Position numbers and translations under genes: made by a program
The notes under the pieces: generated by a model
Databases searched by the model: none
Seen by the model: the letters and a program-made list of their open reading frames with translations, nothing else
What the model was told of the DNA's origin: nothing
In this document: positions 39,012 through 47,758 of the stretch, in pieces
Position numbering within the stretch: position 1 is the stretch's first letter
Layout: every line of letters starts with the position of its first letter
Assembly: GCA_017454485.1 (NCBI GenBank)
Contig: JAFTCX010000007.1
Location: forward strand, 1-64,000
Direction: 5' to 3'
Origin: Clostridia bacterium
GTDB taxonomy: Bacteria > Bacillota > Clostridia > Oscillospirales > Acutalibacteraceae
DNA: 64,000 nucleotides

Positions 39012-40089
39012 ACCCATCCAGCATTTCACAAACCTCTTCCGCCGCGCGTCCCAGCGCGTCAAAGTCCATCGCCGGGATATACAGCGCTTCCAGCCGGTCG
39101 TGCGTTTCCTTTGCCTGCCGCAGCAGCAGATGGTTCTGCTCGCACAGCGACGCGATCATGCTGTTTTGGAACGCAAGGAAGTTTTTGTGTTCGCGCAAAA
39201 ACTCCGGCACAAAAAAGCGGCGCATGTGCACGGTGCGGTCCGGCGCACGCTCCGGCGGTGCGGTTTCGTCCAGCGCAACCAGCGCCAGCGACGCTTCGGG
39301 GATTGCGAGCGCACAAAGACCCGTTTTCGGGTGCAGCGGATCCAGCCCGGCGATCACGTCAAAGCCGGCGGCACGCGCACGTGTTTCGATATAGCCCAGC
39401 AGCCGGCTCCCTGTGCCGGTGCCGGTGTCGCGCAAAGCGATCAGGCGCGTGCCGAGCGTGTGCAGCGTCTGTTCAAAAAACACCTTGCCGTCCGGCGTAA
39501 AGCCCGAAAAGAAGCGCCGTTTGCGCGTGCCCGGTGCGGCGCCTTTCTTTTTCGGCAGCTCCCGCGCACAAAAGCGCAGCGCATAGCCGTTGAGCTTTTC
39601 TTCCAGCACAAAGGGTGCGCAAAATGCCTGCAGCTCGTCGGAAAGATTCCCCGCCGCAGCAAGAAAGCGGGTGGCGCGGCGGTGGAAAAGGCTGTTTTCC
39701 ACCGTCAGGCGGCGAATTTCGTCGGCGTTTTCGCGCAGCGCCCGCGCGTTCCAGAACGCGCCGAGGTTGATGATTGTTTCGCTCGCGCCGGGAAATTTCG
39801 GTTCCACCACATGCGGCGGCGTTCCGTCGCAGATCGCAAACTTTTGCGCGGGCACGATCACCGCGTCAAGGCTGTGCGGATCGCTGCCGCAATGGGCGCA
39901 TTCCACATCCAGCCCGCGTGATGCTGCCGCCCGTGCAACGCGGCGCATGAGGGTCGATTTCCCTGTGCCGGGGCCGCCCTTGAGAATGACGGTACGCCCC
40001 GGTCCATAGGGGTCATACAATTCATCAAACAGCGAAACAAAGCCCAAAGGGGTGTTTGCGCCGAGAAAGGTGTCCAGTTGTTTTGCCAT
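39010..40089 (-). CDS. P-loop ATP-binding protein (PRK06851-like)
   Basis: 359 residues from the ATG at 40089, seven bases after GGAGG. The Walker A motif GGPGTGKST is at about 38-46, and a second nucleotide-binding-like half follows after residue 180 without a clear Walker A. HCGSDPHSLDAVI and FPGASETIINLG match a family of uncharacterised Firmicute ATPases. No partner gene is adjacent, since it lies alone between plus-strand genes. Function is unknown; a nucleotide-dependent regulatory or assembly role is possible. Confidence 0.75.
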   Translation of the reverse strand: MAKQLDTFLGANTPLGFVSLFDELYDPYGPGRTVILKGGPGTGKSTLMRRVARAAASRGLDVECAHCGSDPHSLDAVIVPAQKFAICDGTPPHVVEPKFPGASETIINLGAFWNARALRENADEIRRLTVENSLFHRRATRFLAAAGNLSDELQAFCAPFVLEEKLNGYALRFCARELPKKKGAAPGTRKRRFFSGFTPDGKVFFEQTLHTLGTRLIALRDTGTGTGSRLLGYIETRARAAGFDVIAGLDPLHPKTGLCALAIPEASLALVALDETAPPERAPDRTVHMRRFFVPEFLREHKNFLAFQNSMIASLCEQNHLLLRQAKETHDRLEALYIPAMDFDALGRAAEEVCEMLDG

Positions 40090-40157
40090 ATACATTCCTC
40101 CAATCTGTTTTATCCTATTCTTATACGGAAAAAATGTCACAAAATTTTAACACAATC

Positions 40158-40187
40158 TTGATTTTGTGGTAGTACATCGTGTATATT
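40158..40187 (+). promoter_or_regulatory. Promoter of galT
   Basis: TTGATT (40158-40163), 18-base spacer, TATATT (40182-40187). Confidence 0.55.
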
Positions 40188-40232
40188 ATAAGTATTATTG
40201 GTAAGTATATCTATCTTTGGGAGGAAACAAGC

Positions 40233-41720
40233 ATGACCGATGAAGCCATCAAACAACTCGTCCGCTACGCTGAAGCACAGGGGCTGCTCGATGCGCAGGA
40301 CCGCGTCTGGGCGATCAACCGCCTGCTGGAGGTGCTGCAAAAGGAAACCTTCGACGATGGGCAAATCGATGAAACGCTGCCGCCGCTGGAGAACATTCTC
40401 GCTGTGCTGCTCGACGACGCCGCCGCACGCGGTCTGATCGGCAACGACGTCACATCCCGCGATCTGTTCGACACCAAGCTGATGGGCGCGCTGACGCCGC
40501 CGCCGTCCGCCGTGACAAAGCAGTTTTACGCAGAATATGCGCAGTCGCCCGAAGACGCGACCGATTTCTTTTATCATTTCAGCCGCGCCACCGATTACAT
40601 CCGCACCTACCGCGTAGCGAAGGATCTGAAATGGCAGACCGAAACGGAATACGGCCTGCTCGATGTGACGGTCAACCTTTCCAAGCCGGAAAAATCGCCG
40701 GAGGAGATCGCCGCCGCGAAGAAAGCGAAGCAGGGCGGCTATCCGAAATGTCTGCTTTGCCCGGAAAACGAGGGCTACGCCGGCCGGGTGAACCATCCCG
40801 CGCGGCAGAACCACCGCATCATCCCCATCACGATTGCCGGCAGCGACTGGGGATTGCAGTATTCCCCCTATGTGTACTATAACGAGCACTGCATCGTGTT
40901 CAACAAACAGCACATCCCGATGAAGATCGACCGCAGCGCGTTTGAAAAGCTGCTGGACTTCATCGCGCTGTTCCCGCATTATTTCATCGGCTCCAACGCC
41001 GATCTGCCCATCGTCGGCGGCTCCATCCTTTCCCACGAGCATTTTCAGGGCGGCCGCTATGAATTCGCGATGGCCAAAGCGCCGATGGAGCGCACCTTTC
41101 GCGTAAAAGGCTTTGAAGATGTGACCTGCGGCGTGGTGAAATGGCCGATGTCTGTCATCCGTCTGCAAAGTGCGGATCGCGCAAAGCTGACCGCGCTTGC
41201 CGATCACATCCTCACCGCATGGCGCGCCTACAGCGACGAGACTTGCTTTATCTTTGCCGAAACCGACGGCGAGGCGCACAACACGATCACGCCCATCGCC
41301 CGCAAACGCGGTGATCGCTTTGAGCTGGATCTTGTGCTGCGCAACAACATCACGACCGACGAGCACCCCCTCGGTGTGTTCCATCCGCACAAGGAGCTGC
41401 ACAACATCAAAAAAGAGAACATCGGCCTGATCGAGGTCATGGGTCTCGCCGTGCTGCCCGCAAGGCTGAAAAAGGAAATGGCGCTGCTGGAAACCGCGAT
41501 TTTGAACGGCGCCGACCTTGAAAGCGACGAAACGCTGCAAAAGCACGCCGCGTGGGTCGCCTCGTTCCGCGAGGGCTATACCTTCACCGCCGAAAACACC
41601 CAGTCCATTCTGCAAAAGGAGATCGGCGCCGTGTTCGCCAAGGTGCTTGCGCACGCGGGCGTCTTTAAACGCGACGCCGCCGGACAGGCCGGCTTCGACC
41701 GCTTTTTGCAAACATTATAA
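40233..41720 (+). CDS. galT: UDP-glucose--hexose-1-phosphate uridylyltransferase (Firmicute type)
   Basis: 495 residues from the ATG at 40233 (GGGAGG upstream), matching the long class II GalT of Firmicutes. It exchanges UMP between UDP-glucose and galactose-1-phosphate in the Leloir pathway. SILSHEHFQGGRYE is the active site: the second His of HEH receives the uridylyl group. CLLCPENEGYAGRVNHPARQ matches the family's N-terminal region. galK and galE are not in the window. The next gene, a secreted protein, starts 24 bases after the stop, so they may be co-transcribed. Confidence 0.95.
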   Translation: MTDEAIKQLVRYAEAQGLLDAQDRVWAINRLLEVLQKETFDDGQIDETLPPLENILAVLLDDAAARGLIGNDVTSRDLFDTKLMGALTPPPSAVTKQFYAEYAQSPEDATDFFYHFSRATDYIRTYRVAKDLKWQTETEYGLLDVTVNLSKPEKSPEEIAAAKKAKQGGYPKCLLCPENEGYAGRVNHPARQNHRIIPITIAGSDWGLQYSPYVYYNEHCIVFNKQHIPMKIDRSAFEKLLDFIALFPHYFIGSNADLPIVGGSILSHEHFQGGRYEFAMAKAPMERTFRVKGFEDVTCGVVKWPMSVIRLQSADRAKLTALADHILTAWRAYSDETCFIFAETDGEAHNTITPIARKRGDRFELDLVLRNNITTDEHPLGVFHPHKELHNIKKENIGLIEVMGLAVLPARLKKEMALLETAILNGADLESDETLQKHAAWVASFREGYTFTAENTQSILQKEIGAVFAKVLAHAGVFKRDAAGQAGFDRFLQTL

Positions 41721-41744
41721 CGTCCAGATAAAGGAGTGTTCCCA

Positions 41745-43400
41745 ATGAAAACCCAATCTCTCACCCAACGCCTGCTCGCCATGCTGATGGCTGTGATGAT
41801 GGTGTTCTCCGCCGTGCCGGCAGCGATGCTGCTTTCGGCAAACGCGGCAACGAGCACCACAGCCGCCGCCAGCGCAAAAAAGCTTTCCAAAGCGTCTGTC
41901 ACCGTCACGACCCCGGTCAAATATACCGGCAAGGCCAAAAAGCCAACCGTGAAGGTCACCTACGGCAAAAAGACGCTCAAGGAAGGCGTGCACTACACCG
42001 TTAAGTATTATAACAACAAAGAGGTCGGCTATGCCAAGGTGAAGGTTTCCGCCATCAAAAACAGCGGCTACACCGGCAGCAAGACGGTAAAGTTCCGCAT
42101 TCAGCCCGCAAAGGTCGGCGGCCTGAAGGTCACCAAAACCGCGCAGACCTATATCAAGCTTGCGTGGAACGAGGTCAAGGGCGCCACGGGCTATGTGGTT
42201 TATCGCTATAACCCGTCCACCGACACCTACACGCGCCTCAAGGCGGTGAAAAAGCTTTCCGCCATTGCAACAAAGCTGACCGCCGGCACAACCTACCGCT
42301 TTGCCGTGCGTGCCTACACCCGTGTGGATGACCGCAACTTCTTCGGCACCTACTCCAAGGTGCGCAAAGCCGCGACCGCCGCGATTCCCGCGCCGACAAC
42401 GCAGCCCACAACCCAGCCCACGACGGTGGAACCCACAACGCAGCCGACAACCGAGCCTTCCACGCAGCCGTCCACGCAGCCGTCGACACAGCCCTCTACC
42501 GAGCCTTCGACCCAACCCTCGACCCAGCCTTCCACACAGCCGTCCACAGAGCCCTCCACGCAGCCGCTTGTGCCGCTGTCCACCGGCCCTGTCACCGGTC
42601 TGAAAGCGAAGAAGAGCGCCGACAAAGTCGTGCTGACCTGGGATGCGATGGCAGGCGCCACCGGCTACGAGGTCTATTCCTACGACAGCATCAACGGCAA
42701 ATATAACCTGCTGCAGTCGGTAACGAGCAACACCGCCACCGTCAGCGGGCTGAAAAAGCAGCAGCCGGCGACCTTCGCCGTGCTCGCCGTTCAAAAAACG
42801 GCCGACAAGACCACCTACAGCGCCTACAGCGAAAAGGTGGACGAGACCGTTTACTTCGTGGATTACTACGCCGATATCTTCAAGAAGGGTCCCTACACCG
42901 TGGAGCTGAAAATCATCACCAGTGACGATCTCGGCATGGACAAGATGACCCTTGCGTCCAAGAACGGCAACATCAATATGCAGACCACCATCCATGACGA
43001 TTCTCTCGGCAACATGGACGCGGAAATGCGCTATATCAAGGCGAAGGATAAGCTTTATGTGCACGCCATGGGCATGTGGATCGACGGCAAGGGCATCCTC
43101 GGCGAAGACGACGCGGCGATGCTCGAGCAGATGAACATCTTCGGCTCGCTGGAGCTTGACGATCTTGAAAATGTGCAGCTTTCCGCCGAGCGCATCGGCA
43201 CCACGATGTATACCGTGGAAACCGTTTCCGGCAAAAACACAACCACAAAATTCTATTACAGCGGCGACGCCCTCAAGCGGATCGTCATCACCGGCGGCGG
43301 CATGGACACCACGATGGAAATTCTGTCCTTTTCTCCGAACGCCAATGACAGCCTGTTTACCGAACCCACCGGCGCAATCGATATCAGCACGCTGATGTAA
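41745..43400 (+). CDS. Secreted Ig-like/FN3 protein with Pro-Ser-Thr linker and a shared C-terminal domain
   Basis: 551 residues, start at 41745 after AAGGAG. A signal peptide (LTQRLLAMLMAVMMVFSAVP) is followed by an Ig-like domain (about 40-125), FN3 (about 125-215), a linker of about 65 residues of TTQPST/TEPST repeats, a second FN3 (about 280-370), and a C-terminal domain of about 180 residues. The C-terminal domain is shared with the protein at 47759 and resembles a LolA/LppX-like beta-sheet in form (weak inference). No LPXTG or CxxCG tail is present. Probably extracellular, possibly ligand-binding. Confidence 0.82.
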   Translation: MKTQSLTQRLLAMLMAVMMVFSAVPAAMLLSANAATSTTAAASAKKLSKASVTVTTPVKYTGKAKKPTVKVTYGKKTLKEGVHYTVKYYNNKEVGYAKVKVSAIKNSGYTGSKTVKFRIQPAKVGGLKVTKTAQTYIKLAWNEVKGATGYVVYRYNPSTDTYTRLKAVKKLSAIATKLTAGTTYRFAVRAYTRVDDRNFFGTYSKVRKAATAAIPAPTTQPTTQPTTVEPTTQPTTEPSTQPSTQPSTQPSTEPSTQPSTQPSTQPSTEPSTQPLVPLSTGPVTGLKAKKSADKVVLTWDAMAGATGYEVYSYDSINGKYNLLQSVTSNTATVSGLKKQQPATFAVLAVQKTADKTTYSAYSEKVDETVYFVDYYADIFKKGPYTVELKIITSDDLGMDKMTLASKNGNINMQTTIHDDSLGNMDAEMRYIKAKDKLYVHAMGMWIDGKGILGEDDAAMLEQMNIFGSLELDDLENVQLSAERIGTTMYTVETVSGKNTTTKFYYSGDALKRIVITGGGMDTTMEILSFSPNANDSLFTEPTGAIDISTLM

Positions 43401-43431
43401 GCCCGCGCCGCTTGAAAGGAGCCCCGCCCCC

Positions 43432-44652
43432 ATGCTCAATAAAATCATCGCGTTTCTTCTTGCGCCGCTGTTCTTTTTTCAAACGCTGACCCCGGCGTTC
43501 CTCGGCGCAAAAAACAATCAGTCCTTTTCCGATGCGGATTTGCAAAACCTGCGCTCCCCGGCGGACTATGTCAACTACATTCAGGAAAACGGCGCGCCCG
43601 TGTTCTCCACCGAAACCGGTCTGCGTCTGCTGCAGCCGATGACGACGCTGCGCCGCATTCTGACCGGCAAAATCTTTTCCGACGAGCGCGAAGCGTTCAT
43701 GACCGTCAAGGCGGACGAAACCTTCCGGGCGATGTATGACAGCATTCTGGAACAATCCGGCTTTGACGTTTACGCCATTCTCAACCATGTGCCGAATGTG
43801 GCCGACGGCGCACAGCTTTTGACCAAGACGTTCCGCATCGACACCGCCGCGCTGCGCGCGTGGACGATTGAACAGCGCGACAAATATAACGAAAAGGGTC
43901 AGGGCGGCGTCGCCATCGCCTTTCGGATGTTCGGCGTGTTTTTGAGCGTCATCAAGGAAGCCGAGGTTTTCGGCACCCCGACCGGCGAGCCGGATGAAAT
44001 TCAGGTCTGTCTGCGTCTGATCTATAAGGACGGCACCGAGGATGTGCTGTATCCCGCGACCTATATCAACACCGCCACCGGCAAATGCTACAGCAAAACC
44101 GGCGTCGGCATGTTCGCCACGGGCGTGGATATGGATATGAACCAGATGGTCGCCTGCGGCGCGATCAACGCCTGGCAGCGAAAGTACGGCTTTATGCTGC
44201 TGTATGATCTGATGGCGGACACCTCGCCGCTCTTCAACTTCACCACCCGCCGCCTGAAATTCAATTACGGCGACAAGGAGTGGATGATCCAAATTTGGAA
44301 GGGCAATTATCTGATGCTCACCAACGGCGGCGAGCTCGGCGTTTACAACCGCGAAAAATGGCGCGCCGGCACCTATTACGACTGCGCGAAGGACGAAGAG
44401 CTGATGGATATGACGATGCAGCTTTCCCACGGCGACGATGTGCTGTTCTCCGTCGGCCCGGAAAAGCACTGGTGGCTCACGGGCTTCAAGGTCGGCAAAA
44501 CGCTGTATTTGCCCGACACGCTCACGCTGCGCTTCTCCATCGCCTTCCCGAACGCCGAAATGAGAACCGCGTTCACAAACGCGATCGACCGCCACATTTT
44601 GCATGACATCTCCTACACCGTGGACGGCAACACCGTTTGCGCCGTTTGGTAA
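43432..44652 (+). CDS. Exported DUF4474-like protein
   Basis: 406 residues. An N-terminal hydrophobic segment (KIIAFLLAPLFFFQTLTPAF) acts as signal peptide or anchor. The C-terminal 170 residues (NFTTRRLKFNYGDKEW, IQIWKGNYLMLTNGGELGVY, MQLSHG) match the pattern of DUF4474, a domain of unknown function frequent in secreted Clostridial proteins. The N-terminal region is helical and unrecognised. GAAAGGAG precedes the ATG, and the gap to the upstream FN3 protein gene is 31 bases, so galT, the FN3 protein and this gene may form one transcript. Confidence 0.75.
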   Translation: MLNKIIAFLLAPLFFFQTLTPAFLGAKNNQSFSDADLQNLRSPADYVNYIQENGAPVFSTETGLRLLQPMTTLRRILTGKIFSDEREAFMTVKADETFRAMYDSILEQSGFDVYAILNHVPNVADGAQLLTKTFRIDTAALRAWTIEQRDKYNEKGQGGVAIAFRMFGVFLSVIKEAEVFGTPTGEPDEIQVCLRLIYKDGTEDVLYPATYINTATGKCYSKTGVGMFATGVDMDMNQMVACGAINAWQRKYGFMLLYDLMADTSPLFNFTTRRLKFNYGDKEWMIQIWKGNYLMLTNGGELGVYNREKWRAGTYYDCAKDEELMDMTMQLSHGDDVLFSVGPEKHWWLTGFKVGKTLYLPDTLTLRFSIAFPNAEMRTAFTNAIDRHILHDISYTVDGNTVCAVW

Positions 44653-44675
44653 GTGCAGAAATGTTTCAAAATCCC

Positions 44676-44703
44676 TTGATTTTTTCGGATTTTATGCTAC
44701 AAT
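44676..44703 (+). promoter_or_regulatory. Promoter of the small LRR protein gene
   Basis: TTGATT (44676-44681), 16-base spacer, TACAAT (44698-44703). Confidence 0.6.
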
Positions 44704-44758
44704 AAAAATGGTATTGAAGCCATCTGAACCATCCATTTCCCAGAAAGGAGAAATTCCT

Positions 44759-45784
44759 ATGAAACTGACAAAAAAACTGCTGGCTGTTTTGCTCGCGGCG
44801 CTGATGATCGTCACCGTGATCCCGTTTGCGTTTGCGGCCACTTTCACCGGCACGCTGGACAACGGCGTTCTGACCGTTTCCGGCTCCGGCGCCATGGGCA
44901 GCTTTTCCGAAGGCACGCCCTGGGCGCAGTTTGCCAATGATACGACCTCGATCGTGATCTCCGACGGCATCACCTCGGTCGGCGCCTATGCGTTCAAAAA
45001 CTTCAAAAGAGTTACGAGCGTGTCCCTGCCCGCCAGCGTGAAAGACATTGACGCCTATGCGTTTTTGAACTGCGCGGCGCTGCAGAGCATTGCCCTGCCC
45101 GCCACAATGACCGCCATCAAAACCGGCACATTCAGCGGCTGCACATCCCTCAAGGGCGTCACCATCCCCGAAAACGTGGCGGAAATTCAGAGCTACGCGT
45201 TCAACCACACCGGTCTGACAGAGATCCTGCTGCCGGCGTCTGTGACAAGCGTTGCAAAATATGCGTTCACGAACTGCGAGGCGCTCAAGAAGATCACGAT
45301 CAAAAACAACAAGTGCTCGATCGTGAACGGTGCGTTCCCGCCGCCGACCGCCTCCACCTCCGGTGAAGCACCGATCACCATTTATGCAACTTACAGATCC
45401 AACGGCTACAACTTCGCCGTTGCCAACCAGTATGCCTATGAAGTGATCCCCGACGAGGACAAGCCGAACTACGGCACCCCGGATACTGTGCAGGAAGTGG
45501 TCACCGTTTCCGAACAGACCCTCAAGGAAACCAAATTCGGCGCCTTCATCCGCCGTCTGCTTGAACTGCTCGGCATCGAAAAGAAAGAGCAGGCGCCCGA
45601 AACGGAAAACGGCACCGGCAGCGGTTCCGGCTCCGGCGGCGCTGAAAGCGAAAATAACAGCACCATGACCATCACCGGTCCCGGCGCGGAAATCGGCAAA
45701 TTCCTGATGAAAACGTCGTTCGCAGACGTCATCCTGTCACTGCGCGAGGCGCTGCAAGGTTTGCTTCCCTCCCTCAAATTCTGA
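44759..45784 (+). CDS. Secreted LRR_5 (BspA-like) protein
   Basis: 341 residues from the ATG at 44759, after AGAAAGGAG; the longer upstream frame lacks a ribosome site. Signal peptide KLTKKLLAVLLAALMIVTVI. A short beta domain (DNGVLTVSGSGAMG), also present in other LRR proteins here, precedes about five LRR_5 repeats (100-215). A Gly/Ser/Glu linker follows. The C-terminus ADVILSLREALQGLLPSLKF is a short amphipathic helix running to the stop, without the CxxCG knuckle. Likely a surface or secreted binding protein. Confidence 0.85.
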   Translation: MKLTKKLLAVLLAALMIVTVIPFAFAATFTGTLDNGVLTVSGSGAMGSFSEGTPWAQFANDTTSIVISDGITSVGAYAFKNFKRVTSVSLPASVKDIDAYAFLNCAALQSIALPATMTAIKTGTFSGCTSLKGVTIPENVAEIQSYAFNHTGLTEILLPASVTSVAKYAFTNCEALKKITIKNNKCSIVNGAFPPPTASTSGEAPITIYATYRSNGYNFAVANQYAYEVIPDEDKPNYGTPDTVQEVVTVSEQTLKETKFGAFIRRLLELLGIEKKEQAPETENGTGSGSGSGGAESENNSTMTITGPGAEIGKFLMKTSFADVILSLREALQGLLPSLKF

Positions 45785-45834
45785 CGCAACCGGCCGTTGC
45801 GGCCGAAAAAAATGAAATTGCAACGCCCGCTTGC

Positions 45835-45863
45835 TTGCCGCAACCGGGCGTTTGTGCTATACT
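45835..45863 (+). promoter_or_regulatory. Promoter of the HTH-lipase gene
   Basis: TTGCCG (45835-45840), 17-base spacer, TATACT (45858-45863), 27 bases before the ATG. Confidence 0.6.
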
Positions 45864-45889
45864 GTTCTCGTCTGAAAGGGGGACTTTCC

Positions 45890-47527
45890 ATGAACATTGG
45901 AGACCGCATCTCATCGCTGCGTATCGCGCACGGCCTATCGCAGGAAAGCTTTGCCGAAAAGCTCGGCGTTTCGCGTCAGGCAGTTTCAAAATGGGAAACC
46001 GGCGCGAGCGTTCCGGAAACCGATAAAATTCTTTTGATGAGCGAGCTGTTCGGCGTTTCCACCGACGCGCTCCTCAAGGGCGACGCACCCGCCGCAGAAG
46101 CAGCCGCACCGATGCAGCCGGACGCACCGCTGTTTTCGCTTGACGACACTCCGGCGCCTTCGCCGCTTCCGCAAACGTCCGCTTCAAAACAAGCGCAGCC
46201 CCAAAAGAAAAAAGGCCGCCTTGCCGCAAAGGTCATCGCGGCGGTGCTGGTGCTCGCTTTGCTTGTGAGCACCGTGCTGCTGCCGCTGCATTACGGCGGA
46301 ATCAAAGAGGCCTGGTGGGCGCTGTGCGGCGGCAAGGTGCAATATCCTTATGTGCTGGTCCACGGCCTCGGCGGCTGGGGCGAAGACAGCGCAATGAACG
46401 AACACGCGCCTTACTGGGGCGCTTCGACCGGCGCGCTCCCCGAAAAACTGCGGGAGGCCGGCTACACTGTGGTCGCACCGTCCGTCGGTCCGGTTTCAAG
46501 CGCATGGGACCGCGCGTGTGAGCTGTATGCACAGTTGACCGGCACCACCGTGGACTACGGACAAGCGCACGCCGAAACCCACAATCACGCGCGCTTCGGA
46601 CGAAGCTATGATACGCCGCTGGTGGAAAACTGGGGCGGCAAAACGCACGGCGGGCAGCGCATCAAAATCAACCTTGTCGGCCATTCCTTCGGCGGGGCAA
46701 CCGTGCGGCTGCTGACCTGGCTGCTTGCAAACGGCAGCGCAGAAGAACAGGCCGCAACCGGCGACGAGACCTCGCCGCTGTTCACCGGCGGCAAGGGCGA
46801 CTGGGTGAACAGCGTGACCGCCCTGTGCGCGCCGCACAACGGTTCGTCGCTGCTCACCGCGATGGATACGCTCGGCAGCATCGTCGGCATCGGCGATTCC
46901 TCGCAGCTTCTGGCTTACCTGGTCTTTTCCGCCGCAGGGCTTGCGACGCCGGTTGCGGACACCTATGATTTCATGCTCGATCAGTTCGGCATCTCTGCCG
47001 CGCAGGGCAGCATGAAAAGCGTGCGCAGCGCGATTGCCGCGCTGACGGCCAAGGGCAACGACCACGCGGGCTATGACCTTTCGCCCGACGGGGCAAAGGC
47101 GCTCAACGAGCGTATCGGCACGGTGAAGGACGTCTATTACTTCTCCTTCCCCTATTGCACCACCCACGCGGGTACGCTTTTGCCGGTGCAGGTGCCGAAC
47201 AGCGGCACACTGCCGGTGCTGATTCCGACCGCCACCGCCATGGGCATGTTCCAGGGAAAGACAAAAGGCGGCATGGAGATCGGCACGAACTGGCAGGAAA
47301 ACGACGGCCTTGTCAGCGTGGTGTCCGCGCAATATCCTTTCACGGAACCGAGCAGCGCCTTTCCCGCCGACCCGGCAGACGGCAGAGCCTATGCCCACGG
47401 CGTTTGGTATGTTGCCGAAACGCGCGAGGGCGACCATGGAACGGTGATCGGTCTGAACGCCGACGCAAACGCAACGCTGCAGTTCTGGACGACAATGCTG
47501 CAGCGCATCGACGCGCTGGCACGATAA
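45890..47527 (+). CDS. XRE-type HTH / transmembrane / extracytoplasmic lipase fusion
   Basis: 545 residues from the ATG at 45890 after AAAGGGGG. Residues 1-62 are a Cro/CI-type helix-turn-helix (LSQESFAEKLGVSRQAVSKW). A Pro/Ala-rich linker leads to a basic stop-transfer segment (KKKGR) and one membrane helix (about 111-131). Residues 150-545 form an alpha/beta-hydrolase of the Staphylococcus/Bacillus lipase type: VLVHGLGGWGED is the oxyanion region, GHSFGG holds S266, and ENDGLVSV and DHGTV hold probable acid and His residues. The topology places DNA binding inside and lipase outside. The single continuous frame makes a sequencing fusion unlikely. Confidence 0.85.
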   Translation: MNIGDRISSLRIAHGLSQESFAEKLGVSRQAVSKWETGASVPETDKILLMSELFGVSTDALLKGDAPAAEAAAPMQPDAPLFSLDDTPAPSPLPQTSASKQAQPQKKKGRLAAKVIAAVLVLALLVSTVLLPLHYGGIKEAWWALCGGKVQYPYVLVHGLGGWGEDSAMNEHAPYWGASTGALPEKLREAGYTVVAPSVGPVSSAWDRACELYAQLTGTTVDYGQAHAETHNHARFGRSYDTPLVENWGGKTHGGQRIKINLVGHSFGGATVRLLTWLLANGSAEEQAATGDETSPLFTGGKGDWVNSVTALCAPHNGSSLLTAMDTLGSIVGIGDSSQLLAYLVFSAAGLATPVADTYDFMLDQFGISAAQGSMKSVRSAIAALTAKGNDHAGYDLSPDGAKALNERIGTVKDVYYFSFPYCTTHAGTLLPVQVPNSGTLPVLIPTATAMGMFQGKTKGGMEIGTNWQENDGLVSVVSAQYPFTEPSSAFPADPADGRAYAHGVWYVAETREGDHGTVIGLNADANATLQFWTTMLQRIDALAR

Positions 47528-47537
47528 GGTTCTTGTT

Positions 47538-47705
47538 AAGTACCCGGTGATTCACTCGGTGCGTGAAGATTGGCGAGAAAATTTTTCGTCAGATGTAACA
47601 GAAATCGCGCAGCCAACCTGACGGTTTGCAAGCGATTTCTGTGCAAAATGACGGAAAATTTACCGTCAATGTTTGCGAATTCGAGTGAATCAGTGGGTAC
47701 TAAAA
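47538..47705. mobile_element. MITE-like imperfect palindrome
   Basis: About 167 bp with terminal inverted repeats: AGTACCCGGTGATTCACTCG on the left and AGTACCCACTGATTCACTCG (reversed) on the right. The inner parts continue to pair, including ACAGAAATCGC/GCGATTTCTGT, so the whole block is a long imperfect inverted repeat. It has no coding frame. It sits between convergent genes. The target duplication is unclear. Confidence 0.6.
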
Positions 47706-47707
47706 TG

Positions 47708-47739
47708 AAAAGAGATGGCAGCCGCGCCATCTCTTTTTT
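47708..47739. terminator. Bidirectional terminator between convergent genes
   Basis: AAAAGAGATGGC (47708-47719) pairs perfectly with GCCATCTCTTTT (47726-47737) with T residues beyond. Confidence 0.9.
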
Positions 47740-47758
47740 GTTGTCTTAGTTCTCACAA

